A program made the position numbers and the translations under genes. DNA of 64,000 nt, taken from positions 61,696 to 125,695 of the forward strand of contig DAML01000011.1 in assembly GCA_002497075.1 (NCBI GenBank), given 5' to 3'. Below are positions 1 to 9,963 of the stretch, one piece after another. Each line of letters opens with the position of its first letter. Position 1 is the stretch's first letter. A model generated the notes under the pieces. That model did no database searches, had not been told where the DNA came from, and was given only the letters and a program-made list of their open reading frames with translations. Origin of the DNA: Methanomassiliicoccaceae archaeon UBA472. Lineage in GTDB: Archaea; Thermoplasmatota; Thermoplasmata; Methanomassiliicoccales; UBA472.

Positions 1-1
1 G

Positions 2-154
2 AGGGTTGACGATATCGGTCTGATAGCCACGGACGAGCAGCTCTCGGAGATCCTGGACAGGGTCAAGATAATAGGGGAAAAGAAGGGAAGGGTGAACGAC
101 CTCGAGTTCCGCGAGATCGTGGCGTCCATTATACGACCGGTGCTCACAACTTGA
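2..154 (+). CDS. C-terminal end of a homocitrate/2-isopropylmalate synthase family protein (partial)
   Basis: Reading frame 2 is open from the window edge to a TGA at 152-154, giving the last 50 residues of a protein. The tail contains the pattern 'TDEQLSEILDRVKIIGEKKG' followed by a short helix and ends soon after. This matches the helical subdomain that follows the TIM barrel in the LeuA/homocitrate synthase family. No C-terminal LeuA regulatory (dimer) domain follows, so a short AksA-like homocitrate synthase or isopropylmalate synthase without feedback domain is more likely than a full LeuA. The end overlaps the convergent pyrK gene by 11 bp. The substrate cannot be decided from the fragment. 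Confidence 0.6.
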   Translation, partial: RVDDIGLIATDEQLSEILDRVKIIGEKKGRVNDLEFREIVASIIRPVLTT

Positions 155-932
155 GCCGGCCGCCGCACTCGTCCCTGCGTTGCTTACCGAACTCCTTCAT
201 TTCCTTCAGTTCGTCCCCGGAGAAGACCGGTCCCTCGCGGCAGACGCGCTTGCCGTCGATGGCGCAGGAACCGCACAGCCCGCCGCCGCATTTCATGTAG
301 CGCTCCAGGGACATTTGACAGGGGATGCCCATATCCAGACACAGCTTGTGCAGGAAGAACAGCATCTTCTCCGGTCCGCAGCCCAGGACCATGTCGTACC
401 TCGTTTCGGACATCATTTCCTTTGCGAGCTGAACAGCGTTCCCGTGGAAGCCCTTGCTGCCGTCGTCGGTTGATACCCGAACGTTAGAGGACGTCTTCTT
501 GGAGCGCTCCTCGAACAGGAGCTCCTTCTCGTTGCGGGCGCCAATTGCCGTGTGCACGTCCGTCGCGGAGATGCGCTCCATCGCCGGCAGCAGCGAAGCC
601 ATTCCAGTTCCCCCGCCGACCACCAGTATCTTTCCCGTCGGGACGTGATAACCGCGCCCGTAGGGACCACGGACCATGATCCGGTCCCCGACCAGCATTG
701 ACGTCAGGGCTTTCGTCGCCTCGCCGATGTTCTTGACCGTTATTCCCTTCCTATCGCCTAGATACGACAGGGACATGGGTACCTCGTCGACACCCGGTAT
801 CCAGACCATGATGAACTGTCCCGGGGACGCGGGAGCGTTCCAGTCGAAGCGTAGCGTGACGACACCTTCGGCCTCCTCCGTCCGTGACGCTATGGTGACC
901 ATTGTCTGCGTCACCATGAACCTCTCAGTCAT
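144..932 (-). CDS. pyrK: Dihydroorotate dehydrogenase electron transfer subunit PyrK
   Basis: This is a 262-residue FAD/NAD-binding iron-sulfur protein that passes electrons from the FMN of PyrD to NAD+ in pyrimidine synthesis. The N-terminal ferredoxin-reductase-like barrel has the flavin motif VPMSLSY (about 51-57). A nucleotide-binding loop VVGGGTG lies at about 104-110. Four cysteines at 215, 220, 223 and 231 have the C-x4-C-x2-C-x7-C spacing of the PyrK [2Fe-2S] cluster. Its start overlaps the end of pyrD by 8 bp, which is the usual pyrD-pyrK arrangement. The related NfnA protein encoded at 11164-12009 has a different cysteine pattern, so the two should not be confused. Confidence 0.93.
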   Translation of the reverse strand: MTERFMVTQTMVTIASRTEEAEGVVTLRFDWNAPASPGQFIMVWIPGVDEVPMSLSYLGDRKGITVKNIGEATKALTSMLVGDRIMVRGPYGRGYHVPTGKILVVGGGTGMASLLPAMERISATDVHTAIGARNEKELLFEERSKKTSSNVRVSTDDGSKGFHGNAVQLAKEMMSETRYDMVLGCGPEKMLFFLHKLCLDMGIPCQMSLERYMKCGGGLCGSCAIDGKRVCREGPVFSGDELKEMKEFGKQRRDECGGRLKL

Positions 933-1833
933 GAGCTACCCCCACCAGTTGAGTGATGTCGCGAATGCCGTTCTGGGTCATGTAATCTGAGATCCCTGCG
1001 CAGATATCCCCGAAGACCTGCGGGCCGCTGCGGCCGACACCGCTGCCTATTTGGACCGCCACGGCACCGGCCATCATGTACTCCAGGGCCGAGCGCCAAT
1101 CCTCTATGCCGCCCACGCCGATGACCGGGATCTTGAGAGCCTCGAACAGCTCGTAAACGCATCGGACGCCCACGCCCCGGACCGCTGGGCCTGAGAGGCC
1201 GCCATAGCGGTTGGAAAGCACCGGTTGCCTGGCGTCCACGTCTATCTTCATGGCCTTGAGGGTGTTTATGGCCACGATGGCGTCCACGCCGGCGCCCTCC
1301 GCGGCCTTGGCCACGTCTATCAATTTGTGAGTGTTCGGGGTGAGCTTGGCGAAAACCGGGATGACGACGGCCTGTTTGACCTCCTCGACGATGTTGGCGA
1401 CGACGTCCGGATCAACACCCATCTCCATGCCGTAGCCCTTGGCGTGCGGGCAGCTGAGGTTCAATTCGACCGCTTCAGCGCCGTACTCCTGCATTCTTCT
1501 CGCAAGAGTGGCGAACTCTTCCGCGGACGAGCCGAAAACGCTCCCCACGATCGGAATTCCAGCCTTGGAGGCCTCGTACATCTCGTCGCCGAAGGCCTCT
1601 ATGCCCGGATTGGGCAGCCCCATGGCGTTCATGTAGCCGTACTCGAGCTCGACAAGCGTGGGGTTCTTGTGCCCCTGGCGCGGAACGCTGCCAATGGACT
1701 TGGTGACCAGGGCTCCGGCGCCGCCCTTGGCCATGGCCAGGAGCGAACCTCCGGTCTCGCCCATGATGCCCGAGGCCAGCATGGTGGGGTTCTCCATCTC
1801 CACCCCGGCCAGGACCACCTTCAGAGATGTCAT
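925..1833 (-). CDS. pyrD: Dihydroorotate dehydrogenase, catalytic subunit (class 1B)
   Basis: This is an FMN TIM-barrel enzyme that oxidises dihydroorotate to orotate. Family features include the N-terminal strand ending NPTMLASGI, the loop VELNLSCPH with its NxSCPH active-site cysteine, KLTPNT, and the phosphate-binding GVGGIEDW and QIGSG near the C-terminus. The open frame runs further upstream, but that part reads as low-complexity antisense of the neighbouring methyltransferase, so the start is placed at the ATG at 1833. An in-frame ATG at 1845 is also possible. The product has 302 residues, normal for PyrD-B. It is co-transcribed with pyrK (8 bp overlap) and probably with the upstream methyltransferase gene 26 bp away. 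Confidence 0.92.
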   Translation of the reverse strand: MTSLKVVLAGVEMENPTMLASGIMGETGGSLLAMAKGGAGALVTKSIGSVPRQGHKNPTLVELEYGYMNAMGLPNPGIEAFGDEMYEASKAGIPIVGSVFGSSAEEFATLARRMQEYGAEAVELNLSCPHAKGYGMEMGVDPDVVANIVEEVKQAVVIPVFAKLTPNTHKLIDVAKAAEGAGVDAIVAINTLKAMKIDVDARQPVLSNRYGGLSGPAVRGVGVRCVYELFEALKIPVIGVGGIEDWRSALEYMMAGAVAVQIGSGVGRSGPQVFGDICAGISDYMTQNGIRDITQLVGVAHD

Positions 1834-1859
1834 CGCTCTGCGCATGCCGTACGGAGATA

Positions 1860-2525
1860 TTAATTTCCCTCTGTCTCGGCCACCATGACGAACCAGCCCT
1901 GCTCCTCCTCGGTAGTGGTGGTGACCCTGGCGAAGCCGGCCTCCTTCAGAAGGGACGCGTACTCCTCCAGGCTGCAGAACCTCATGCTGAAGCCCTTCTG
2001 CCAGGATTTGTTCCGTTCGCGCCACTGCGGGGCGTCCCAGGCCTCCTGGACCAGGATCATCCTTCCTCCGTTCGCCAGCACCCGGCGGCACTCCCTGAAG
2101 TTCTCCCGCAGGTCGGGCCAGAAGTAGGTGGTCTCGCAGGCGAAGACCGTGTCGAACGAGCCGGCGTGGAACGGCAATGAGGAAACAGAGCCGCGCACCG
2201 TGCGCAGCTTTCCCTCTTTGAACCTGGATGAGTTGACCTTGCAGGTCATGCGCAGCATATCAATGGACAGGTCTAGACCGGTGAACTTGGCGCCCGTGGC
2301 TTTGCCGGACAGCTGCGACATCGGACCTCCGCCGCCGCAGCCCACGTCAAGGATGCTGGTGATGTTCGAAACATCAATGTGGTCCAAGGCCCACTGCATC
2401 ATTCCGCGATGGTTGCGGTTCATGCGGCGGGCCATGATGATGCCCTGCACCCCGGTGGGTTTTCGCACCTGAGAATGGAAGTTCATGTATCTTTCCCGGA
2501 CCTTCTTCGGTATAAGTACTGACAA
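1860..2525 (-). CDS. Class I SAM-dependent methyltransferase
   Basis: This is a 221-residue methyltransferase. Motif I is LDVGCGGGGP at about residues 59-68, followed by the acidic ribose contact FTGLDLS. Motif II-like FDTVFACETTYFW and motif III RRVLANGGRMIL follow in order. The family resembles UbiE/small-molecule methyltransferases, but the substrate cannot be read from the sequence. The widest frame starts at a TTG (2525). The first internal ATG at 2486 would remove 13 residues. The gene lies just upstream of pyrD on the same strand and diverges from a small gene at 2573. Tryptophans near the substrate side (FWPDL, WDAPQW) suggest an aromatic-lined pocket, but that is an inference. Confidence 0.8.
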   Translation of the reverse strand: MSVLIPKKVRERYMNFHSQVRKPTGVQGIIMARRMNRNHRGMMQWALDHIDVSNITSILDVGCGGGGPMSQLSGKATGAKFTGLDLSIDMLRMTCKVNSSRFKEGKLRTVRGSVSSLPFHAGSFDTVFACETTYFWPDLRENFRECRRVLANGGRMILVQEAWDAPQWRERNKSWQKGFSMRFCSLEEYASLLKEAGFARVTTTTEEEQGWFVMVAETEGN

Positions 2526-2572
2526 CCCTTAATAGGTGTCGTGACCATAGTAACTAACTGGGGGTTCAAAAC

Positions 2573-2773
2573 TTGTTAACCGAGGACGGAAAGGCAATGC
2601 TAGCGAGGTCTGTCCGGGAGTATCTGAGGATGCACCCTGGAAAAAAGGCAGCGGCCAAGAAAAAGGCGGTGACACATTTCTTGGACTACCGGATGGCCTT
2701 CGGCGGCGGAAAGGTTTCCGACGATCTTGTTAATGAGGTGGAGAGGTACGTCGACCGCGTCATGTCGGCCTGA
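2573..2773 (+). CDS. Small conserved-looking protein of unknown function
   Basis: This is a 66-residue basic protein with predicted helices and a lysine-rich stretch (HPGKKAAAKKKA). I do not recognise a family. The TTG at 2573 is preceded by a good ribosome-binding site, GGGGGTT, 6 nt upstream. An ATG at 2597 with GGACGGAAAGG upstream is an alternative giving 58 residues. It is divergent from the methyltransferase (47 bp apart) and is followed by the cysteine desulfurase gene. The absence of cysteines and the basic helix could suit nucleic-acid binding, but nothing in the sequence proves this. Confidence 0.5.
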   Translation: MLTEDGKAMLARSVREYLRMHPGKKAAAKKKAVTHFLDYRMAFGGGKVSDDLVNEVERYVDRVMSA

Positions 2774-2838
2774 CCTCTCCCAATTTTTTCCATACAAAAG
2801 GCGTTAATAGGCTCTACTCCGTTCCCAGCCCGACTGGA

Positions 2839-4047
2839 ATGGATATCGAACGCGTTAGAAAGGACTTCCCGCTTTTTCAGCAGGAGAAGCCGCCGATCTA
2901 CCTGGACAGCGCATGCCAGAGCCTGCGCCCCCGCCAGGTCATCGATGCCATGAACGAGTACTATTACGATTTTCCGGCCTGCGGCGGACGCTCCGTGCAC
3001 CGCCTGGCTACCGAGGTATCGATACGCTTGGACAAAGCCCGGGAGGACGTGGCATCGTTCGTCGGCGTGAAGGACGCCGAGTGCGTCATATTCACCAAGA
3101 GCGCCACAGAGTCCTTGAACACCGTGGCCAAAGGCCTTCATCTTAAGAAAGATGACCGAATCGTCACCACGGATATGGAACACAATAGCAATCACGTTCC
3201 GTGGGTGCTATTAGCCAAGGAGAAGGGCATCCGCCGCGGATATCTTTCCTTCCAGGAGCTGGAACGGGGTAACCTGGAGCCTCTGAAGGAAGAGCTGGAG
3301 AAGGGCGTGAAACTGCTCAGTGTGGTGCACACCAACAACGTGGACGGTAGCTCGATCCCGCTCAAGGAGATGGTGGAGCTGGCGCACGACCACGGCGCTC
3401 TGGTCATGGCCGATGGATGCCAGTACGCTCCGCACAATCCTTTGGACCTGGCGGACATGGACGTCGACCTTTACGCCTGGTCCATGCACAAGATGCTCGG
3501 CCCCTCCGGCACCGGTATCCTCTATGGAAAGAGGGATGTCCTGGAGAAGGTGGAACCACTGATCACAGGTGGCGGTGGAGTTTCCATAACTTCCTATGAC
3601 TCTGCGGAGTTACTGCCTGTACCGGAGAGGTTCGAGGCCGGCCTTCAGAACTACGCCGGGATAATAGGCAGCGGGGCGGCGGTGCGGTACCTCCAGGACA
3701 TAGGAATGGAGGAGATATCGGAACATGAGTACCGACTGAACACCATAGCGACCGAAGGCCTCAAGGACGTTCGGAATCTGTCCATGCTCGGTCCGGCAGA
3801 CCCGCGCCGGAAGGGCGGCATATTCTCCTTCAATCTCAAAGGAATGCTCCCGCACGACGTGGCTATGATCCTGGACGAGATCGCTACCGTGCTCATACGA
3901 TCGGGAATGCACTGCGTTCACCCCTACTTCACCTCGCGCGGACTGGAAGGAACCGCCAGGGCGTCGTTCTACATGTACAACACCGAAGAGGAGCTGCGCA
4001 AGTTCATTGACGCCGTGAAGTACTTGGCCGACAAGTTCACTGACTGA
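2839..4047 (+). CDS. sufS: Cysteine desulfurase, SufS/CsdA type
   Basis: This is a 402-residue fold-type I PLP enzyme that takes sulfur from cysteine for Fe-S cluster or other sulfur pathways. The PLP lysine is Lys218 in SMHKMLGPSG, next to His217. The cofactor-contact pair is Asp192/Gln195 in ADGCQYAPH. The catalytic cysteine is Cys359 in SGMHCVHP, equivalent to the SufS GxHC loop, so a type II (SufS) rather than type I (NifS/IscS) enzyme is indicated. Start ATG 2839 follows a TATA-like GTTAATAG about 25-30 bp upstream, consistent with a short or absent leader. No SufBCD genes are in the window; a NifU-like scaffold lies far away at 45950. The end overlaps the convergent pilin-like gene by 11 bp. 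Confidence 0.92.
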   Translation: MDIERVRKDFPLFQQEKPPIYLDSACQSLRPRQVIDAMNEYYYDFPACGGRSVHRLATEVSIRLDKAREDVASFVGVKDAECVIFTKSATESLNTVAKGLHLKKDDRIVTTDMEHNSNHVPWVLLAKEKGIRRGYLSFQELERGNLEPLKEELEKGVKLLSVVHTNNVDGSSIPLKEMVELAHDHGALVMADGCQYAPHNPLDLADMDVDLYAWSMHKMLGPSGTGILYGKRDVLEKVEPLITGGGGVSITSYDSAELLPVPERFEAGLQNYAGIIGSGAAVRYLQDIGMEEISEHEYRLNTIATEGLKDVRNLSMLGPADPRRKGGIFSFNLKGMLPHDVAMILDEIATVLIRSGMHCVHPYFTSRGLEGTARASFYMYNTEEELRKFIDAVKYLADKFTD

Positions 4048-4456
4048 GCACCATCATCGTCGGTCCTTCGGTTTGATTCATCAACAGAAGTGAATCGGTC
4101 GGACCCAGCACCAGCCTGTCCACCTCCATCATCTCACCCTGCTCGGTCTGTATCCGCATGACGGAAGCGGGAACGGTGAAGCGGACCTCTCGACCCCCAT
4201 CTTCCAATATCCCGTATCCATTGAACAGGGTCAGGGTTGCCGTCGGTGGTAGCATGCGGTCGAGATATACCGTCGTTTCCAATCCCTCGCCGGCCGCGGT
4301 GAACTCTTCGAACAGCATTTCCAGATCTTCGGCCATGTCATTCAACGCCTCATTCCGGTCGGACTGAGAATTGATCTGCATCCCCTGTATCAGGACGCCC
4401 ATGATGACAATAGATACCAGGAACGCCCAGAACTTGGAGACGAAGAACTCCATCAT
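4037..4456 (-). CDS. Small membrane-anchored protein of a pilin-like locus
   Basis: This is a 139-residue protein with one N-terminal transmembrane helix (about residues 8-26) and an outside-type domain rich in beta strands. The start is the first of two ATGs at 4456/4453. It overlaps the TGA of the upstream gene as ATGA, which indicates translational coupling. The longer frame to 4498 would lie inside that gene. It lacks the GIEGLPL signal of its two upstream neighbours, so it may be a minor component or an anchor for the pilin-like proteins. No known family is recognised. Confidence 0.6.
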   Translation of the reverse strand: MMEFFVSKFWAFLVSIVIMGVLIQGMQINSQSDRNEALNDMAEDLEMLFEEFTAAGEGLETTVYLDRMLPPTATLTLFNGYGILEDGGREVRFTVPASVMRIQTEQGEMMEVDRLVLGPTDSLLLMNQTEGPTMMVLSQ

Positions 4457-4896
4457 GCTTTGACCACCTTTACCGTTCCCCAGGTTCCGGGAGTGCACTC
4501 CAGACGGATGGAATCGCCAGCCGATATGATCAGGGGGTTACCGTCGTCGGTAATGACGATCACGCCATCCAGATATCTGGCCCCTTCGCGTCCGTCCGCT
4601 TTCCAGCCTATCCGGGTACAATCGGCGGCTCCCTTCTCGCCCCCAATACTAAGCTTGATGGTCGCAAGAAGATCGATAGGGACCACTACTGTCCGCACGT
4701 TACCGGGGCCGCCCGCAGACATTTCCTCCACGGTCGCGGCGATCTGCTCCGCGATCTCGGCCGCCTTTTCCTCAGCGATATTGGACGTCGTCTCGTGCAT
4801 GAAGGATAACATAGTGGGAAGGGTGAGGGAGATCAGAAGGGCCACCAGCATCAGCCTGAGCGGCAACCCCTCGATCCCCCTTTTATCGTTTCTCAA
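4453..4896 (-). CDS. Prepilin-like protein with class III signal peptide
   Basis: This is a 147-residue protein. A short basic N-terminus (MRNDKRG) is followed by IEGLPLRLMLVALL, a hydrophobic helix. This is the layout of archaeal type IV prepilins: the peptidase cuts after the glycine and Glu lies near the new N-terminus. The remainder is an exported domain with beta strands and a single cysteine pair. The segment GIEGLPL is shared exactly with the gene upstream (4901-5380), showing that the two belong to one processed family. It is translationally coupled to the downstream membrane protein. The function could be pilus, adhesion or a surface structure; no prepilin peptidase or assembly ATPase is in the window. 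Confidence 0.65.
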   Translation of the reverse strand: MRNDKRGIEGLPLRLMLVALLISLTLPTMLSFMHETTSNIAEEKAAEIAEQIAATVEEMSAGGPGNVRTVVVPIDLLATIKLSIGGEKGAADCTRIGWKADGREGARYLDGVIVITDDGNPLIISAGDSIRLECTPGTWGTVKVVKA

Positions 4897-4900
4897 GTTC

Positions 4901-5380
4901 TCACCTGCAGATCACTGGCACCTGCAGCGACGAGTCGGTACCCATGCCGCCCTTGGCCACGGTAACGGTTATGAAGCCTATCCCATCGCCGTAGTGCGAG
5001 ACGCTCAGTCCGTCGAACGTCACCTTGCCGTCCGCACCCGTGGTTCCGTACACCAGGGAACCGTCGGAATTGCGAACTTCGCATCCGTCCAAGACGACCG
5101 AAGCGCCTTCCACCGCGTCCCCGTTCTGATCGCGTACGATTATCGTGATCGTAGCTTCGTCATTCTCGAAGGTCCCGTCGCCATCCCCGTCCGCCAGAAG
5201 TATCTCGGTCGGGTTGCCGTTCACGGACGCTATGGCCTCTGGAGCAGAAAGACCGCCCATCCATCCCACCAGGATGGCCGTTCCGAGCCCAGCCACTATC
5301 ACCATTATCATCAGCTGCAGCGGCAATCCCTCGATGCCGCCGTCCCTGTCCCCGCTCATTCGTTTCCTTGAGAACCTCAT
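4901..5380 (-). CDS. Prepilin-like protein with an Ig-like (Big_1-type) domain
   Basis: This is a 159-residue protein, first gene of the pilin-like locus. After a basic N-terminus comes GIEGLPLQLMIMVIVAG, a class III signal and hydrophobic helix (about 15-40). The exported part resembles a bacterial-Ig/carboxypeptidase regulatory-like domain: an acidic DGDGDGTFENDEAT stretch (calcium-loop-like), then IIVRDQNGDAVEGASV and GADGKVTFDGLSV, typical of such sandwiches. Two cysteines (one mid-domain, one near the C-terminus) could form a disulfide. It is probably an exported fibre or adhesion subunit. The gap to the next gene is only 4 bp, so these three genes form one operon. Confidence 0.65.
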   Translation of the reverse strand: MRFSRKRMSGDRDGGIEGLPLQLMIMVIVAGLGTAILVGWMGGLSAPEAIASVNGNPTEILLADGDGDGTFENDEATITIIVRDQNGDAVEGASVVLDGCEVRNSDGSLVYGTTGADGKVTFDGLSVSHYGDGIGFITVTVAKGGMGTDSSLQVPVICR

Positions 5381-5630
5381 TGTATCTCCGAAATAGGGAA
5401 AGCCTAGGGGTGTCTAGACCTCCTCGCTTACAGTGAGACTAACTAGCGGACCGCATTCGTCAAATGAAAAACGATTTTTACTAATAATTATCTTGATTCT
5501 TATTGGAAAACGAATATTCCGTCCGAAATCAAAAGAAATTCTTGGCAATGCTAATCGAAATTATTATAAAAACAAGTTACATTCCCTGCCACGCAGTCGC
5601 ATGCGGTGCCATTGCGCCTGAGGTCTCAAG
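5381..5630. promoter_or_regulatory. AT-rich divergent promoter region between the pilin-like locus and the biotin carboxylase
   Basis: This 250 bp stretch is markedly more AT-rich than its flanks. On the plus strand, CGAAATTATTATAAAAA at 5556-5572 reads as a BRE plus TATA box. Transcription would start near 5595, leaving a leader of about 35 nt before the carboxylase. On the minus strand, a TATA-like ATAATTATTAGTAAAAA lies near 5465-5485 and could serve the pilin-like operon with a long leader. No gene is apparent inside. Confidence 0.5.
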
Positions 5631-7022
5631 ATGTTCAAGAAGGTGCTGATAGCGAACAGAGGGGAGATCGCCATCCGGGTGATCAACACCTGCAAGAAGA
5701 TGGGAGTGCCGACCATAGGCATCTACACCCCCTCGGACAAGCACTGCAAGCACGTATCGCTGGCAGACAAGAGCGTCGAGCTGCACACCGACGAGAACAG
5801 TATTGGATACCTTGATATTGACGCCATAATAAACGTGGCCAACCGCATGAAGGTTGATGCGATCCACCCTGGCTACGGATTCCTCTCCGAGAAGGCGGAG
5901 TTCTCCGAGCGCTGCGAGGAAGAGGGGATCGCGTTCCTCGGACCTTCCCCCAGGGCAATGAAGCTCTTAGGTTCCAAATTGTCCGCGAGGGAGTTCATGT
6001 CCAAGGTCGGCGTACCGATCATGCCCGGAACCCTGGACCCCCTGGAGACGCCGGAAGAGGCGATCAAGCATGCTAACAAGATCGGTTATCCGGTCCTGCT
6101 CAAGGCGTCTGGCGGAGGCGGCGGGCGCGGAATGCGCCTGGTCCATAACGATTCAGAGATGGAGAACGCTTTGACGTCGGCAAAGAACGAGGCGGACAAG
6201 GCGTTCAAGAACCCGACCATATATCTGGAGAGGGCTCTGCTCAAGGCGAGGCACATCGAGTTCCAGGTGGTCGGGGATTCCCGCGGCAACGCTTACTGCC
6301 TGGGCGAGCGGGAATGCTCTGTTCAACGGAGGCACCAGAAGATCATCGAGGAGACGCCTTCCTGCGCGGTCGACCCGGAACTTCGCGCTAAGATGTCCGA
6401 GCTGTGCATCGCCGCGGTCAAGAGAGCTGGATACACGTCGCTCGGAACGTTCGAGTTCCTAATGTCCGCCGAGGGAGAGCTTTTCTTCCTGGAGGCGAAC
6501 ACCAGGATACAGGTCGAGCATCCGATCACAGAGCTGGTCACCGGTCTCGACCTGGTGGAGATGCAGCTGAAGATCGGCTCCGACATACCAGTGGAGGACG
6601 TTCTTTCGGATGTGAAGCCCAAGGGCCATGCCATGGAGTTCCGAATTAACGCGGAGAACCCGTTCAACAATTTCTTCCCTGCTCCGGGACGGATAGAGAA
6701 GTACATGGAGCCGGCGGGCGACCACGTCCGCGTCGACTCTCACGCCTACGAAGGTTACGTCGTCCCCACGGAGTTCGACAACCTGCTGGCCAAATTGATC
6801 ATCTCCGGCAGGTCCAGGAACGAGGTGCTGAACCGGGCCCAGGACGCCCTGGACCGCTACACGGTCACCGGCATAAAGACCACGATACCGTACCACCGCC
6901 TGGTCGTACGAAACCCGGACTTCCGGGGCGGCAACTACAGCATCGATTACGTCAAGGACCATCTTCCGCAGGACCTGCTGAAGACGACCGAGTTCTCGTT
7001 GTTCGAGGGCGTGGGCCGTTAG
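5631..7022 (+). CDS. pycA: Biotin carboxylase subunit (pyruvate carboxylase subunit A / acyl-CoA carboxylase type)
   Basis: This is a 463-residue ATP-grasp enzyme that carboxylates biotin with bicarbonate. It shows the N-terminal MFKKVLIANRGEIAIRVI, the ATP-grasp glycine loop KASGGGGGRGMR, the biotin carboxylase signature around EANTRIQVEHPITE, and the C-terminal FRINAENP region. Archaeal two-subunit pyruvate carboxylase (PycA plus PycB) and acyl-CoA carboxylases share this subunit. No biotin carrier or carboxyltransferase gene lies alongside, so the acceptor (pyruvate is most likely) is not proven. It is transcribed alone from the promoter at 5556-5572 and overlaps the convergent phosphodiesterase gene by 4 bp. 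Confidence 0.88.
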   Translation: MFKKVLIANRGEIAIRVINTCKKMGVPTIGIYTPSDKHCKHVSLADKSVELHTDENSIGYLDIDAIINVANRMKVDAIHPGYGFLSEKAEFSERCEEEGIAFLGPSPRAMKLLGSKLSAREFMSKVGVPIMPGTLDPLETPEEAIKHANKIGYPVLLKASGGGGGRGMRLVHNDSEMENALTSAKNEADKAFKNPTIYLERALLKARHIEFQVVGDSRGNAYCLGERECSVQRRHQKIIEETPSCAVDPELRAKMSELCIAAVKRAGYTSLGTFEFLMSAEGELFFLEANTRIQVEHPITELVTGLDLVEMQLKIGSDIPVEDVLSDVKPKGHAMEFRINAENPFNNFFPAPGRIEKYMEPAGDHVRVDSHAYEGYVVPTEFDNLLAKLIISGRSRNEVLNRAQDALDRYTVTGIKTTIPYHRLVVRNPDFRGGNYSIDYVKDHLPQDLLKTTEFSLFEGVGR

Positions 7023-7567
7023 AGGCGAACCTCGGACACGTCCGAGTATATCGGGCCGGCAGGCGTCAGCACGCTCTTCTTCAGCTTTAGGGTCTTCACG
7101 GTGAAGGAGCCGAAGTCCTTCTCATGACCGTATTTGATGAAATCGGCCAGATCGGCGTTGAACCCCTCCCTGACCCTTGCTAGCGTGAGATGAGGGGAGA
7201 AGGCCTGCTTGTCCCGGCCGTAGCCGATCAGGTCGCACCCGTCCTCCAGTTTTTTCACGATCCCCTTGAGCGGCTCGGCGCCTTCCATGCCTACCCACAG
7301 CACCCTCGCGGTGCGCGGGTTCGGAAAGGCACCGGTGCCAACCAGGCGAACCGTGAACTGAGCCACGCCCTCCACGGCGTCCTGCATGACCTTGGTCAGC
7401 TGCGGTATGCAACGCTCGTCCGTGTCTCCCAGGAACTTGAGGGTGACGTGCATGTTATCAGGCGACACCGGCTTCAGCGTACGCCCGAAATGATCCAGAT
7501 CCCGGATGGCGTCCCTCAGCACATCACCGGCTTCCACATCGACCGCTATGAACGATCTGAAGGTCAT
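7019..7567 (-). CDS. thpR: RNA 2',3'-cyclic phosphodiesterase (LigT/ThpR)
   Basis: This is a 182-residue 2H phosphoesterase. The two catalytic HxT motifs are His40-Val-Thr42 in HVTLKFLG and His126-Leu-Thr128 in HLTLARV, the expected pair for LigT-like enzymes that open cyclic phosphates on RNA. The longer open frame upstream is antisense of the neighbouring flavoprotein gene, so the ATG at 7567 is chosen. It shares one base with the TGA of the upstream gene (TGATG), which suggests coupling. The enzyme may also carry the old 2'-5' RNA ligase activity; its physiological substrate is unclear for most archaea. Confidence 0.9.
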   Translation of the reverse strand: MTFRSFIAVDVEAGDVLRDAIRDLDHFGRTLKPVSPDNMHVTLKFLGDTDERCIPQLTKVMQDAVEGVAQFTVRLVGTGAFPNPRTARVLWVGMEGAEPLKGIVKKLEDGCDLIGYGRDKQAFSPHLTLARVREGFNADLADFIKYGHEKDFGSFTVKTLKLKKSVLTPAGPIYSDVSEVRL

Positions 7568-8133
7568 CAGCCCTCCAAAAGCTTCTGGCATTGGTTGACC
7601 ATGTCCTGGGCGTCCACCAGCTCCAGGATGTTGCCCTGCGGGGTCGCACCGGCGATGACGTAGGTATGAACGTTCTTGAAGCCCAGATTGGACCACATGG
7701 CGAACTGGCGGTCCTTGATGTTGGCATAGACCTCCTTGCCCTTGCCGTTCCTACAGCTGACGAAAGATATGGCCAGCTTGCCCCCCTTGAGCCTAGGAAC
7801 GTATTTTCCAGGACCGTCGCCGAAGGCCAGCAGCGCGTACAGACGGTCAATGAACGCCCTGGTGTTGGCAGTTTCGACGCCGAAGAACACCGGGGCGCCG
7901 AGCACCAGCGCGTCTGCCTCCCGGAGCTTCTTGTAGAGCAGCTGCATGTCGTCCTTGATGGCGCAGGCATCGTTCTTCTTGCAGAAGTAGCAGGCCTGGC
8001 AGTCCTTGACCTTAAGATCGTTCAGGTCGAAGTAGTCCAGGTCCACATCGACGTGGTCCTTGGTGATCTCCTTCAGCAGCTTGGCGGTGTTGCCGTCCTT
8101 CCGGGGGCTTCCATTGATAGCTAGTATCCTCAT
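7567..8133 (-). CDS. Iron-sulfur flavoprotein (NADPH-dependent FMN reductase fold)
   Basis: This is a 188-residue flavodoxin-like protein. MRILAINGSPRKDGNT is the FMN phosphate loop. Cysteines at 45, 48, 51 and 57 form C-x2-C-x2-C-x5-C, the compact motif that binds a [4Fe-4S] cluster in the Isf family of methanogens and other anaerobes. GAPVFFG is the second flavin contact. The likely role is electron transfer or removal of oxygen/peroxide with ferredoxin as donor, inferred from Isf. The ATG at 8133 is preferred over the upstream GTG at 8142. It is followed directly by the phosphodiesterase gene in one operon. Confidence 0.85.
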   Translation of the reverse strand: MRILAINGSPRKDGNTAKLLKEITKDHVDVDLDYFDLNDLKVKDCQACYFCKKNDACAIKDDMQLLYKKLREADALVLGAPVFFGVETANTRAFIDRLYALLAFGDGPGKYVPRLKGGKLAISFVSCRNGKGKEVYANIKDRQFAMWSNLGFKNVHTYVIAGATPQGNILELVDAQDMVNQCQKLLEG

Positions 8134-8220
8134 GGTACTCACTGAATAGTTAGTGAGAGGGACTGCATGGGATAAAGGATTGACGGGGCGACCGGTGATT
8201 TACCGATAAAAAGAAAACGC

Positions 8221-8259
8221 GGTAAGGTTACGCCCGGTTCGGCCGGGACGTTCGTTACC
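8221..8259 (-). terminator. Hairpin and T-rich terminator behind glutamate dehydrogenase
   Basis: CCCGG (8233-8237) and CCGGG (8243-8247) pair around a 5-nt loop TTCGG, and outer arms GGTAA (8221-8225) and TTACC (8255-8259) can extend the structure. In the direction of gdhA transcription it is followed by a T-rich tract. This fits a transcription terminator between gdhA and the flavoprotein operon. Confidence 0.5.
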
Positions 8260-8269
8260 TGCTGAGGTT

Positions 8270-9963
<1,694 letters not shown>

